From contig NZ_JAVRIF010000014.1 in NCBI RefSeq assembly GCF_031846185.1, positions 1-63,808 of the forward strand: a DNA stretch of 63,808 nt, read 5' to 3'. A program made the position numbers and the translations under genes. This stretch comes from Thalassotalea_H castellviae (GTDB lineage Bacteria > Pseudomonadota > Gammaproteobacteria > Enterobacterales > Alteromonadaceae). This document shows, piece by piece, positions 44,869-54,600 of the stretch; the stretch's first letter is position 1; each line of letters opens with the position of its first letter. The notes under the pieces were generated by a model. The model was not told where the DNA came from and searched no databases. It worked only from the letters and a program-made list of their open reading frames with translations.

Positions 44869-46726
44869 TCGACTCTTCACCATCAAGTAAGGCACGATTA
44901 CGCACCGCACCTTTATCGGCACTGGTGGCTAACATTGCATAGTTTTTAAGTGCATAACTAATTGGACGTTCACGGTTAACCGGCTTCCAAGCATCCTTAC
45001 CTTTGGCATTCATCGCTGCACGACGAGCTGCTAGCTCTTCATCAGAAACCGCCAATTTAATGGAGCGATTAGGGATATCAATTTCAATAATATCGCCTTG
45101 TTCAACTAAACCAATAGTACCGCCACTGCCAGCTTCCGGAGACACATGACCAATGGATAAACCTGAAGTACCACCAGAAAAGCGTCCATCCGTTAATAGT
45201 GCACAGGCTTTTCCTAAACCCATAGATTTTAAATAAGTGGTGGGATAAAGCATTTCTTGCATACCTGGCCCACCTTTAGGACCTTCGTATCGAATTACGA
45301 CTACCTCACCAGCAACCACTTTACCGTCTAAAATACCGGCAACAGCAGCATCTTGGCTTTCAAAAATATGAGCAGGTCCTGTGAAAGTTAAGTTGTCATC
45401 ACTCACTCCGGCAGTTTTCACCACACAACCATCAACCGCTATATTCCCAGAAAGTACCGCTAAGCCACCTTCCGTAGAGAACGCATTATCAATATTGCGA
45501 ATACAACCATTTTCACGATCGTCATCTAAGGTATCCCAACGACAATCTTGACTGAAGGCTTTAGTTGTACGAATGCCTGCCGGACCAGCACGATAGAATT
45601 TTTTCACGTCTTCATCGTCAGTGACTTTAATATCGTATTGAGCAATAACGTCAGCAAGTGAAGTGCCCAAAATATTCGGTACGTCAGTATTTAACAGGTT
45701 AGCACGTGCCAACTCACCTAAAATACCAATCACGCCACCAGCGCGATGCACATCTTCCATATGATACTTTGGCGTAGACGGCGCAACTTTACACAGTTGT
45801 GGCACGATGCGAGATAATTTATCCATGTCTTCCATGGTGTAATCTACTTCAGCTTCTTGCGCAGTGGCTAATAAATGTAAGATAGTATTGGTTGAACCAC
45901 CCATAGCAATATCTAAGCACATGGCATTGTGTAACGCTTCTTTACTTGCAATATTACGAGGTAAGGCTGACTCGTCGTTATCTTGGTAATAACGTTTGGT
46001 TAATTCAACAATTTGCTTACCTGCTTTTAAGAATAACTGTTCACGGTCGGCATGCGTCGCTAACATAGAGCCGTTACCAGGTAAGGCTAAACCTAACGCT
46101 TCAGCTAAACAATTCATTGAATTTGCCGTGAACATTCCTGAACAAGAACCACAAGTTGGGCATGCAGATCGTTCAACTTTATCTGAATCTTCATCGGTAA
46201 CTGTTGGATCTGCGCCTTTGATCATCGCATCGACTAAATCGAGTTTAATAATTTGATCAGAAAGCTTAGTTTTACCTGCTTCCATCGGGCCACCTGAAAC
46301 AAAAATAACCGGAATGTTTATACGCATTGCCGCCATTAACATGCCCGGAGTAATTTTGTCACAGTTTGAAATACACACCATGGCATCAGCACAGTGAGCA
46401 TTAACCATGTATTCAACTGAATCAGCAATTAAATCACGAGAAGGTAAGCTGTAAAGCATACCGCTGTGACCCATCGCGATTCCGTCGTCTACCGCTATGG
46501 TATTAAATTCTTTTGCAACGCCGCCAGCTTCTTCAATAGCGCCTGCGACAAGCTGGCCCATATCTTTAAGATGTACATGACCTGGAACAAATTGAGTAAA
46601 TGAATTCACAACCGCAATAATTGGTTTGCCGAAATCGCCATCCGTCATCCCAGTAGCGCGCCATAATGCACGAGCACCAGCCATATTACGGCCTTGAGTA
46701 GAAGTTGCAGATCTTAATTTAGGCAT
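44861..46726 (-). CDS. ilvD: Dihydroxy-acid dehydratase IlvD
   Basis: A 621-aa Fe-S dehydratase that forms the 2-oxo acids for valine and isoleucine. Cluster cysteines occur in ISNCDKITPGM near residue 122 and CPTCGSCSGMFTANSMNC near 195; SGGTSGLSIGHVSPEA near the C-terminus is conserved. Starts 164 bases after ilvE, a gap without a clear terminator, and overlaps ilvA. Confidence 0.97.
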   Translation of the reverse strand: MPKLRSATSTQGRNMAGARALWRATGMTDGDFGKPIIAVVNSFTQFVPGHVHLKDMGQLVAGAIEEAGGVAKEFNTIAVDDGIAMGHSGMLYSLPSRDLIADSVEYMVNAHCADAMVCISNCDKITPGMLMAAMRINIPVIFVSGGPMEAGKTKLSDQIIKLDLVDAMIKGADPTVTDEDSDKVERSACPTCGSCSGMFTANSMNCLAEALGLALPGNGSMLATHADREQLFLKAGKQIVELTKRYYQDNDESALPRNIASKEALHNAMCLDIAMGGSTNTILHLLATAQEAEVDYTMEDMDKLSRIVPQLCKVAPSTPKYHMEDVHRAGGVIGILGELARANLLNTDVPNILGTSLADVIAQYDIKVTDDEDVKKFYRAGPAGIRTTKAFSQDCRWDTLDDDRENGCIRNIDNAFSTEGGLAVLSGNIAVDGCVVKTAGVSDDNLTFTGPAHIFESQDAAVAGILDGKVVAGEVVVIRYEGPKGGPGMQEMLYPTTYLKSMGLGKACALLTDGRFSGGTSGLSIGHVSPEAGSGGTIGLVEQGDIIEIDIPNRSIKLAVSDEELAARRAAMNAKGKDAWKPVNRERPISYALKNYAMLATSADKGAVRNRALLDGEESND

Positions 46727-46890
46727 GATTTGTATCCCGATTGATATAGTTGATAAATTTTATTTTGAAAATAGCGATAAACTGCTTTCGAAATAAAACT
46801 CATGTTTTACGGTAAATTTTCACTCGATTTTTTAAACGGTTCACGTGCATAGCATAATATCGCTAAACACGTGAACGCTATGGTTTGACG

Positions 46891-47817
46891 TTATTTAACA
46901 GCGTCTAACCAGCCTTCTGGAATTTCAGTAGAACCATCAAAAATACCAAAAAATGCTTGTTGAATCGCTTGAGTAATTGGTCCTCGAGAACCTGTACCAA
47001 CAGCAATACCGTCAACGGTTTTAACCGGCACAACTTCAGTTGCGGTACCAGTCATAAAAAACTCATCCGCTAAGTATAAAGACTCACGAGAAATGGGTTC
47101 TTCACGTACTTCATAACCTAAGTTTCTTGCAAGTTGCATCACGGTGTCACGTGTTAAACCTGGAAGTATTGAAGCGGTACTAAATGGTGTGTAAATAACG
47201 CCATTTCGCACTAAAAATAAGTTTTGACCCGCCCCTTCACTAACCATGTTATTAATATCTAAAGCAATGCCTTCTGTATAACCGTGGCGACCTGCTTCCA
47301 TAGAGATCAATTGTGAAGATAAGTAATTACCACCCGCTTTAGCTGCAGTTGGCATAGTGTTTGGTGCTAAACGATTCCAACTTGAAACGCCAACATCAAC
47401 ACCATTTTCAATCGCATCTGCGCCTAAATAAGCTTCCCAGCTAAATGCAGCAACCATTAAATCCGCTTGTGCATCTGTTGGTGGACGTAACCCCATACCC
47501 ACATCACCAAGAAACGCGAGTGGTCTTAAATAAGCAGAATCTAAATTATTTTCTGCTACGGCATCTTTACACGCTTGGACAACTTCTTCATGCGTGTAAG
47601 GAATATTCATACGATATACTTTCGCCGAATCAAATAAACGTTTGATGTGTTCTTCTAGACGAAAAATACAAGTACCTTTATGGGTTTTATATGCACGGAT
47701 CCCTTCAAATACAGAAGAACCGTAATGTAACGCATGGCTCATTACATGAACTGTTGCGTTTTTCCAAGGCATGAGTTCACCGTTAAACCAGATGAGTTCA
47801 GCATTTACTTTTGCCAT
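46891..47817 (-). CDS. ilvE: Branched-chain amino acid aminotransferase IlvE
   Basis: A 308-aa fold-type IV PLP aminotransferase that catalyses the last step to Val, Ile and Leu. N-terminal LIWFNGELMPW and GSSVFEGIRAY, the PLP lysine in PTAAKAGGNYLSSQL near residue 160, and SEGAGQNLFLV are diagnostic. Between ilvM (117-base gap) and ilvD in the operon. Confidence 0.97.
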   Translation of the reverse strand: MAKVNAELIWFNGELMPWKNATVHVMSHALHYGSSVFEGIRAYKTHKGTCIFRLEEHIKRLFDSAKVYRMNIPYTHEEVVQACKDAVAENNLDSAYLRPLAFLGDVGMGLRPPTDAQADLMVAAFSWEAYLGADAIENGVDVGVSSWNRLAPNTMPTAAKAGGNYLSSQLISMEAGRHGYTEGIALDINNMVSEGAGQNLFLVRNGVIYTPFSTASILPGLTRDTVMQLARNLGYEVREEPISRESLYLADEFFMTGTATEVVPVKTVDGIAVGTGSRGPITQAIQQAFFGIFDGSTEIPEGWLDAVK

Positions 47818-47934
47818 TTTAATTTCCTAATTTATATTTCTATGAGAATACTTTGCGATTTAGCTGAAAATATTCTTTTTTATTTTTTAAGTGCGTGTTT
47901 TCAACGCAAGTATTATAACGTGTAAATCAATAAA

Positions 47935-48180
47935 TTACTGCGCTACTACGTCGTCTATTTTTACTTCTTTGATATCGATCAGTTTATTAATTTGATCCAC
48001 CAAAAGTGTGATAGAACGCTCACTTCTTACCATTAAGATAATGGTACCTATGTTAGTACCTGTATTGACCTTGGCATTGATGCCATCAATTAAAAAACCA
48101 CGATAGCGTGCAACTTGCAAAATACGCTCTAACACCACCTGCTTATCATCAGCTTTGATGGTTAATTGATATTGATTCAT
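47935..48180 (-). CDS. ilvM: Acetolactate synthase II small subunit IlvM
   Basis: An 81-aa single ACT-domain protein opening NQYQLTIKADDKQVVLERILQVARYRGF. IlvM is the regulatory subunit of acetohydroxyacid synthase II and stabilises IlvG. Its ATG overlaps the ilvG stop by one base (TAATG), indicating translational coupling and 1:1 synthesis. Confidence 0.93.
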   Translation of the reverse strand: MNQYQLTIKADDKQVVLERILQVARYRGFLIDGINAKVNTGTNIGTIILMVRSERSITLLVDQINKLIDIKEVKIDDVVAQ

Positions 48181-49868
48181 TAGATACTCTCCATCATTTG
48201 ATCATTAGCAGTATTGGGTGGCACTAAAGGCCAAACGTTATCTTGCGCATCTATTTTGACTTGCAATAAAAAGGGTCCTTCATGGTCAAGCATTTCTTCT
48301 ACGGCAGCAGAGACTTCACTTTTTTTGGTTATTTGTTTTGCTTTTATATCAAAAGCCGTCGCTAACATAATAAAATCAGGATTATCAGAAAGATCCGTTT
48401 CACTTAAACGACCATTAAAAAATAAATCTTGCCACTGTCGAACCATACCTAGCTTGGCATTATCAATCAGTAATATTTTCACGGGTAATTGAAAACGTTT
48501 TATCGTTGATAATTCTTGTACATTCATCATAAATGAACCATCACCTGAAACAGCGATAATACAATCGGTAGGTCGACTCACTTGTGCGCCAATTGCCGCA
48601 GGGATACCAAAGCCCATGGTTCCCATACCACCACTGGTTAAGAAATTGCTCGGATCATTAAAAAGCATATGCTGAGCAGCCCACATTTGATGCTGACCTA
48701 CATCCGTGGTGACACAAGCATTTTTCGGCATTTTATCGCTGATTTCTTTCAATACTGCTGGCGCAAAAATATTTTCGCCTGGATGATCATATCGCCAAGC
48801 GTAATCTTGCTTCATTTTTTGGCATTCTTGTTGCCAGTCGGCGATTGAAAGTGGAATAGCTAACGCTGGTAAGTTAATTTTTAAATCACCTAAAATGGCA
48901 GCATCAGCCGCTCTGCGTTTATTAATTTCCGCAGTATCAATATCAAAATGGATAATTTTTGCATGTGGCGCAAATTCATTTAATTTACCCGTGACACGGT
49001 CATCAAAACGTGCACCAACAGCGATTAATAAATCACACTCTTGTACGGCAATATTAGACGCTTTCGTGCCATGCATGCCAAGCATTCCGAGATAATTTTC
49101 ATCCTCAGGGTCAATAGCACCTAGTCCTTTTAACGTGGAAACACTAGGAATTTTTGTTGTTTGAGAAAATGCTCGTAATTCGTCGATAGCGTTTGCCATT
49201 CCAACGCCGCCACCAACATACAAAACAGGCTTTTTGGCTTTACTCAATAAAGCAATAGCACTACCAACATTGGCTGGCGGTAATTTTACTTTATTGCGCA
49301 ATTGAGAAAAATCATCAAGGCTATTTGTTACTTCTGCTAATTGAACATCTTTAGGAATATCAACTAAAACTGGCCCCTGACGGCCTTCAAGAGCAATTGC
49401 AAAGGCTTTATGCAACACCTTAGGTAAATCATTCACATCAGTCACTTGAAAAGAATGTTTAGTACAGGCTAATGACAAACCAAACACATCAATTTCTTGG
49501 AAAGCATCAGAGCCCATAGCTGAGGTAGGCACTTGACCCGTTATTGCAACAATTGGGATAGAATCAGCTAAAGCATCAGCAAGACCTGTGATCAGGTTAG
49601 TAGCACCAGGGCCTGAAGTCGCTAAACATACCCCTACTTTTCCAGATGCTCGTGCATAACCAACCGCAGAAAAAGCAGCTCCTTGTTCATGACGACAGAG
49701 AAAATGTTGCACGTCACTGTCATACAACGCATCATAAATTGGCATAATGGCTCCACCAGGGTAACCAAAAACATGCTCAACACCATGCTGTTGCAAAACA
49801 TTGAATAAAACTGAACCGCCTGTTTGTTTTTTCTCGGTTGTCATTTGCTTAGTAAAACTATTCAACAA
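48180..49868 (-). CDS. ilvG: Acetolactate synthase II large subunit IlvG
   Basis: A 562-aa ThDP enzyme forming acetolactate or acetohydroxybutyrate. FGYPGGAIMPIYDALY, the catalytic Glu in CRHEQGAAF, FAD-binding LGMLGMHGTKASN, ThDP motif SGDGSFMMNVQEL...DNAKLGMVRQW. The frame is intact, unlike the frameshifted ilvG of E. coli K-12. The start is probably TTG 49868 or the adjacent TTG 49865, both correctly spaced from AAGGTG; ATG 49844 has no ribosome site. First structural gene after the ilvL attenuator. Confidence 0.96.
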   Translation of the reverse strand: MLNSFTKQMTTEKKQTGGSVLFNVLQQHGVEHVFGYPGGAIMPIYDALYDSDVQHFLCRHEQGAAFSAVGYARASGKVGVCLATSGPGATNLITGLADALADSIPIVAITGQVPTSAMGSDAFQEIDVFGLSLACTKHSFQVTDVNDLPKVLHKAFAIALEGRQGPVLVDIPKDVQLAEVTNSLDDFSQLRNKVKLPPANVGSAIALLSKAKKPVLYVGGGVGMANAIDELRAFSQTTKIPSVSTLKGLGAIDPEDENYLGMLGMHGTKASNIAVQECDLLIAVGARFDDRVTGKLNEFAPHAKIIHFDIDTAEINKRRAADAAILGDLKINLPALAIPLSIADWQQECQKMKQDYAWRYDHPGENIFAPAVLKEISDKMPKNACVTTDVGQHQMWAAQHMLFNDPSNFLTSGGMGTMGFGIPAAIGAQVSRPTDCIIAVSGDGSFMMNVQELSTIKRFQLPVKILLIDNAKLGMVRQWQDLFFNGRLSETDLSDNPDFIMLATAFDIKAKQITKKSEVSAAVEEMLDHEGPFLLQVKIDAQDNVWPLVPPNTANDQMMESI

Positions 49869-49990
49869 TTATTCACCTTAATCGTTTGATAAAAATGATA
49901 AAAGTTAACTAGTATTCTCCTTTATTAAAAAATTATTGTGCTGATTTACTTCGTTATTTGAAATGTCACTATTTGCATTTCCAATTAAGC

Positions 49991-50024
49991 AAAAACCCCT
50001 CGGTCCTTTCGGAGCGAGGGGTTT
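49991..50024 (-). terminator. ilvGMEDA attenuator terminator
   Basis: On the minus strand AACCCCTCG pairs with CGAGGGGTT, with an inner TCC/GGA pairing and a GAAA loop, followed by TTTTT. It lies 22 bases beyond the ilvL stop and ahead of ilvG, the classical position of an attenuation terminator. Confidence 0.92.
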
Positions 50025-50045
50025 GTTAATACTCTTAGCTTTATT

Positions 50046-50126
50046 TTAGCTCAACAAACGACCTCGCAGTGATTGAATAATCACGACGACGAGAATGTTA
50101 ATAATGACTGAACTAAATGTTTGCAT
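50046..50126 (-). CDS. ilvL: ilv operon leader peptide IlvL
   Basis: A 26-residue ORF beginning MQTFSSVIINILVVVIIQS and ending in LLS. It contains 5 Ile, 4 Val and 4 Leu codons, concentrated in the middle, exactly the residues made by the operon. Slow translation at Ile/Val/Leu codons when charged tRNA is scarce would let an antiterminator form and prevent the downstream hairpin. The peptide is only a sensor and is not expected to function as a protein. The sequence resembles E. coli IlvL in length and composition. Confidence 0.88.
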   Translation of the reverse strand: MQTFSSVIINILVVVIIQSLRGRLLS

Positions 50127-50354
50127 GTTTATTCATTAAACCTAAATAAAACTAATAAATTTGTTGGCGATTTCCAGCCTATTTAAATTAGTACCATAGC
50201 TCTAATTCATTGTGCAAGCTTTTTTACTGACCTTTTTATTATGCTATTAAATTTTTTGTTATATGAACGCCTAATTTAACGCGTTTCTACTCGCAAAAAA
50301 GTAAATCTATAACTACACTTCGAAAACCTAAGGATGATAAATAAATGGATTTAT
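50127..50354. promoter_or_regulatory. Divergent control region of ilvL-GMEDA and yifB
   Basis: An AT-rich 228-base intergenic region. On the minus strand, TTGCAC and TACTAA 18 bases apart near 50215-50185 are a weak candidate ilv promoter. No convincing operator is visible. AAGG at 50330-50333 is too close to ATG 50334 to serve it. Nothing else recognisable. Confidence 0.35.
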
Positions 50355-51878
50355 ATGTCACTTGCCTGTGTTTTCTCTCGTGCGCGTGTGGGTTTAGAGT
50401 CACCGCTAGTTACCGTTGAAGTTCATTTAGCCAACGGATTACCCGCCTTTAATATTGTTGGTTTACCTGAAACCACAGTGCGTGAAGCAAAAGATCGCGT
50501 GCGTAGCGCCATCATCAATTGCGGATATGAATTTCCTGCTAAACGCATCACCATTAATTTAGCGCCCGCTGATTTACCCAAAGAAGGTGGCCGGTTTGAC
50601 TTGCCGATTGCGGTTGGCATTTTAGCCGCATCAGAACAAATCCCACACCAAGAATTATTAAACTATGAATTTGCCGGTGAACTCGCCCTTTCCGGTGAAT
50701 TACGCGAAGTAATTGGCGAGATCCCCATGGCGATGGCATGCGAGAAAAGTCATCGAACGTTAATCATACCAGCACAAAACGCAGAGCAAGCAAGTTGGGT
50801 GAAGGGCGCGAAAATCTTTGCCCTTAGCCATTTAACCCAATTGTATCCACATTTGTTAAAACAACAATCTTTACCTATGGTTACCGCAAAAACACCCCAG
50901 CAAAATGATAAACAATCTACCTTAGATATTTGTGATGTTATTGGTCAGCCATTAGCCAAAAGAGCGCTAGAGATTGCCGCTTCTGGTGGACATAATTTAA
51001 TGTTTATTGGCCCGCCAGGCACGGGAAAAACCATGTTAGCCAGCCGATTACCCGGCATTTTACCCCCCATGACAGAAGACGAGGCTTTAGAAGTTGCTGC
51101 CATTCAATCCATCAGCCAGCAAGTGATCAATGAACAATCTTGGCAAACACGTCCCTTTCGTGCGCCCCACCATACCGCCTCTTCTGCCGCTTTAGTCGGT
51201 GGAGGCAGTCAACCACAGCCGGGAGAAATTTCGTTAGCACATCATGGCGTGTTATTTCTTGATGAATTGCCTGAGTTTGAACGAAAAGTTTTAGATGTAT
51301 TACGCGAGCCTTTAGAATCAGGGGAAGTGACCATTTCCCGTGCTTTGCATAAACAAACCTACCCAGCAAAATTTCAACTCGTCGCGGCGATGAACCCGAG
51401 TCCAACAGGGTTTTATAATGATCGTCGTAGTACGCCCGAGCAAGTGTTGCGCTATTTAAATCGTTTATCTGGGCCGTTTCTTGATCGCATTGATATTCAA
51501 ATTGAAGTCACCCGCTTACCGAAAGGCATGTGGAGTAAAAATTCTAAAACGAATGAAACCACAGCCAAAATTAGACAACGCGTGAAAAAATGCCGTGACA
51601 TTCAATTGCAAAGGCAAGGAAAACCCAATGCACAATTAGCCAGTGCGGAAGTGCGAAAATTTTGCGTTTTATCAGAAGAAGACAATGAATTTTTAGAATT
51701 AGCCGTTGAAAAACTTGGATTATCAACACGCGCTCATCATAAAATTTTAAAGATTTCTCGCACGCTAGCTGATCTTGAAGGAGATGAAAATATTCATCGT
51801 CAACAACTTATCGAGGCATTGTCGTATCGAGCGATGGATAGAATATTACGTCACCTTAGCGAAGCAGTTTCCGTGTAA
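50355..51878 (+). CDS. yifB: YifB/ComM family Mg-chelatase-like AAA+ ATPase
   Basis: A 507-aa protein. N-terminal ChlI-like domain (FNIVGLPETTVREAKDRVRSAI, APADLPKEGGRFDLPIA), Walker A GPPGTGKTML near residue 221, Walker B HGVLFLDELPEF, and a C-terminal Mg-chelatase domain. ComM/YifB is a hexameric branch-migration helicase that helps integrate DNA during natural transformation. ATG 50355 (MSLACVFSRA) matches the family opening (MSL); the frame begins 21 bases earlier. Its stop lies 6 bases from the convergent ilvY stop. Confidence 0.94.
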   Translation: MSLACVFSRARVGLESPLVTVEVHLANGLPAFNIVGLPETTVREAKDRVRSAIINCGYEFPAKRITINLAPADLPKEGGRFDLPIAVGILAASEQIPHQELLNYEFAGELALSGELREVIGEIPMAMACEKSHRTLIIPAQNAEQASWVKGAKIFALSHLTQLYPHLLKQQSLPMVTAKTPQQNDKQSTLDICDVIGQPLAKRALEIAASGGHNLMFIGPPGTGKTMLASRLPGILPPMTEDEALEVAAIQSISQQVINEQSWQTRPFRAPHHTASSAALVGGGSQPQPGEISLAHHGVLFLDELPEFERKVLDVLREPLESGEVTISRALHKQTYPAKFQLVAAMNPSPTGFYNDRRSTPEQVLRYLNRLSGPFLDRIDIQIEVTRLPKGMWSKNSKTNETTAKIRQRVKKCRDIQLQRQGKPNAQLASAEVRKFCVLSEEDNEFLELAVEKLGLSTRAHHKILKISRTLADLEGDENIHRQQLIEALSYRAMDRILRHLSEAVSV

Positions 51879-51883
51879 AAATG

Positions 51884-52771
51884 CTAATTGGTGTTTGCAA
51901 TGGCAGCTAAAAATGCTTGGATCAGTGCATGCTCTTTGTTTTGATTTAATGAGCAAATGCCTAATTCAAAGGGTTCTATTTCACCAACATTTGCCAAGTA
52001 CTGTACGCGATCTTTAACCGGACTGTTTTCCACCACCACATAGGGTGCCACTCCTACACCACAGCCTAAAGCGACCATACTAACCAAGGCTTCGTGCCCC
52101 GATACCGTCGCATAAATATTAGGTTTACCTTGTTGACGTCGACGGAACCAATAATCAAAGCGCTTTCTAGCAACACCGTGCTCCGGCAAGATCATCGGCA
52201 CTTCATGCCAAGGTATCGTTTGATTTTTTACTAACTGCTGCACTTGGCAAGTCATGGTTGGCGCAATCACTGATAATGGAATTTTCGCCAGCGGCTGAAA
52301 ATGAAACAGTCGAGAGATATTTTCAGGTTTTACCGCAATAGCCAAATCAACCGATTGTTGTTGCACTTGCTCAAAAGCATCAGCGGCATCACCGGTAGTT
52401 AACATAATTTCGACTAATGGATGTTGTTGTCTGAAACGCTCTAGCAGTGGAGGCAAATGACTATAAGCGGCAGTAACGGAACAATAAATATGAAGTTTTC
52501 CTTGCAACTGCTCTTGCTTTTGATTCAAGGAAAGTTGTAATAATTGCCACTGTTCAAGTTGCTGCTCAGCGTATTGTTGAAACTGTTTTCCAGACTCAGT
52601 TAAAACGACAGTGCGGTTGTCTCGATGCAGCAACGAAGTCCCCACTTCATCTTCAAGCCTTTGAATTGCACGACTCAAGGTTGAAGTACTGACATGGTTT
52701 GCTTCTGCTGTTCTGCCAAAATGTAAATTTTGCGCAAGGTGAACAAACATTTTTAGTGATTTAAGATCCAT
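51884..52771 (-). CDS. ilvY: LysR-type activator IlvY of ilvC
   Basis: A 295-aa LysR regulator. The winged HTH (LKMFVHLAQNLHFGRTAEANHVSTSTLSRAIQRLE) occupies residues 4-60 and the inducer domain has CSVTAAYSHLPPLLERF and TTGDAADAFEQV, which match E. coli IlvY closely. It responds to acetolactate/acetohydroxybutyrate and activates the divergent ilvC while repressing itself. ATG 52771 (MDLKSLK) is the family start; the frame opens four codons earlier. Confidence 0.93.
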   Translation of the reverse strand: MDLKSLKMFVHLAQNLHFGRTAEANHVSTSTLSRAIQRLEDEVGTSLLHRDNRTVVLTESGKQFQQYAEQQLEQWQLLQLSLNQKQEQLQGKLHIYCSVTAAYSHLPPLLERFRQQHPLVEIMLTTGDAADAFEQVQQQSVDLAIAVKPENISRLFHFQPLAKIPLSVIAPTMTCQVQQLVKNQTIPWHEVPMILPEHGVARKRFDYWFRRRQQGKPNIYATVSGHEALVSMVALGCGVGVAPYVVVENSPVKDRVQYLANVGEIEPFELGICSLNQNKEHALIQAFLAAIANTN

Positions 52772-52805
52772 CAAATCCCCCATTTTAGTACATTAAAAAC
52801 TATAT

Positions 52806-52824
52806 CGTTGCGTTTTTTGCAACG
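52806..52824. promoter_or_regulatory. Candidate IlvY operator between ilvY and ilvC
   Basis: CGTTGC and GCAACG form a perfect inverted repeat spaced by seven bases, with further TTGC/GCAA-like elements (ATGATGCAAATATATCAT, GCAACAT) on the ilvC side. Position between the divergent genes fits IlvY tandem operators. Confidence 0.6.
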
Positions 52825-52966
52825 TAATGATGCAAATATATCATTTTAAGCAACATAAGTCTTGCGCTATCATCGCCCCATCGTCAGAGATCGCTGACAA
52901 CGAAATTAACTTTATTGGCCAAACATTTCGAACAGAACTGCCAAACGCCAGTGAAAAGGAATCAAA

Positions 52967-54451
52967 ATGAGCAACTATTTTAATACATTAAGTTTACGTG
53001 AAAAATTAGCCCAATTAGGCAAATGTCGTTTTATGAAACGTGAAGAATTCAGCGATGGCTGTAACTTCATTAAAGATTGGAACATTGTCATCGTCGGTTG
53101 TGGTGCTCAAGGTTTAAACCAAGGTTTAAACATGCGCGATTCAGGTTTAAATATTTCATATGCTTTACGTGACGCAGCAATTGCAGAGAAACGTCAATCT
53201 TGGCAGTGGGCCACAGAGAACGGCTTTACCGTTGGTACGTATGAAGAATTAATTCCACAAGCTGATTTAGTTTTAAACTTAACGCCTGATAAACAGCATA
53301 CTTCTGCAGTAACGGCTGTTATGCCTCACATGAAGCAAGGTTCAACGTTAGCTTATTCGCACGGTTTCAACATTGTTGAAGAAGGCATGCAAATTCGTTC
53401 AGATATCACGGTTGTAATGGTTGCACCTAAATGTCCGGGTACTGAAGTACGTGAAGAATACAAGCGTGGATTTGGTGTTCCAACACTTATCGCTGTTCAC
53501 CCAGAAAATGATCCGCAAGGTAATGGTTTAGCCATTGCTAAAGCTTATGCTTCTGCTACTGGTGGTGACCGTGCTGGTGTACTTGAATCCTCTTTCATCG
53601 CTGAAGTTAAATCAGACTTAATGGGCGAGCAAACCATTTTATGCGGCATGTTACAAACCGCTGCTGTTTTAGGGCACAAGCAACTAGTATCACAAGGAAT
53701 TGATGCAGCTTACGCTCGTAAGTTATTACAATACGGCATTGAAACCGTTACTGAAGGCTTAAAACACGGTGGCATCACTAACATGATGGATCGCTTATCA
53801 AACCCTGCAAAAATTAAAGCGTTTGATATGTCAGAGGAATTAAAAGTTATTTTACGCCCATTATTTGAAAAACACATGGACGATATCATCGAAGGTCACT
53901 TCTCTGCCACTATGATGGAAGACTGGGCGAACGATGATGCTAACTTATTAAAATGGCGTGAAGAAACCGCTGAGTCTTCTTTTGAACAAGCACCAGATTG
54001 TGACGTAGAAATTACTGAGCAAGAATATTACGACAAAGGTATTTTCGTTGTTGCTATGGTCAAAGCTGGTGTTGAATTAGCATTTGAAGCGATGGTTGCT
54101 GCAGGTATTATTGAAGAGTCTGCTTACTACGAATCACTTCATGAAACACCATTAATTGCTAACTGTATCGCCCGTAACAAGTTATACGAAATGAACGTTG
54201 TTATCTCGGATACCGCTGAATACGGTAACTACTTATTTACGCACGCTGCGCAACCATTATTGGCTGAATACGCGAGTAAATTAACCCTTGAAGAATTAGG
54301 CGAAGGCTTAAAAGAAAGCTCAAACGGTGTTGATAACGTTCGTTTAATTGAAGTTAACGAAGCAATTCGCAGTCACGGTGTAGAAAGCGTTGGTAAAACA
54401 TTACGTGGTTACATGACTGACATGAAGCGTATTGTTGAATCAAATCTTTAA
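52967..54451 (+). CDS. ilvC: Ketol-acid reductoisomerase IlvC (class II)
   Basis: A 494-aa long-form (class II, E. coli type) enzyme that isomerises and reduces acetolactate or acetohydroxybutyrate with NADPH. Rossmann motif VGCGAQGLNQGLNMRDSG near residue 43, LRDAAIAEKRQSW for NADPH phosphate, and Mg-binding acidic residues in SDLMGEQTILCG and CDVEITEQEY. AAAAGGAATCAAA precedes the ATG. Controlled by the divergent ilvY. Two hairpins follow. Confidence 0.97.
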   Translation: MSNYFNTLSLREKLAQLGKCRFMKREEFSDGCNFIKDWNIVIVGCGAQGLNQGLNMRDSGLNISYALRDAAIAEKRQSWQWATENGFTVGTYEELIPQADLVLNLTPDKQHTSAVTAVMPHMKQGSTLAYSHGFNIVEEGMQIRSDITVVMVAPKCPGTEVREEYKRGFGVPTLIAVHPENDPQGNGLAIAKAYASATGGDRAGVLESSFIAEVKSDLMGEQTILCGMLQTAAVLGHKQLVSQGIDAAYARKLLQYGIETVTEGLKHGGITNMMDRLSNPAKIKAFDMSEELKVILRPLFEKHMDDIIEGHFSATMMEDWANDDANLLKWREETAESSFEQAPDCDVEITEQEYYDKGIFVVAMVKAGVELAFEAMVAAGIIEESAYYESLHETPLIANCIARNKLYEMNVVISDTAEYGNYLFTHAAQPLLAEYASKLTLEELGEGLKESSNGVDNVRLIEVNEAIRSHGVESVGKTLRGYMTDMKRIVESNL

Positions 54452-54490
54452 TTTATCTTTAAAGAATAGTTAGAAGATAAGCACTTTCTC

Positions 54491-54568
54491 GGCCTGACAT
54501 TATTGTTGAAAATAATAGTTAGGCCAAAAGCCGATATTAGTACTCTCTGGCGCTGATATCGGTTTTTT
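54491..54568 (+). terminator. Tandem hairpins ending ilvC
   Basis: The first hairpin (54491-54525) is a 14-bp stem with one bulge, GGCCTGAC...AGTTAGGCC. The second (54531-54568), CCGATATTAG / CTGATATCGG, runs into six T and is the rho-independent terminator. Confidence 0.85.
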
Positions 54569-54600
54569 ATTGCCAGAAATTTAATCATTAGGAATTTAAC

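Noticed and set aside
45996..46256. 86-codon plus-strand frame inside ilvD
   Set aside because: Antisense to the conserved Fe-S cysteine region of ilvD; shadow ORF.
51775..52017. 80-codon plus-strand frame across the yifB end and ilvY
   Set aside because: Overlaps two well-supported genes in other frames and resembles nothing known.
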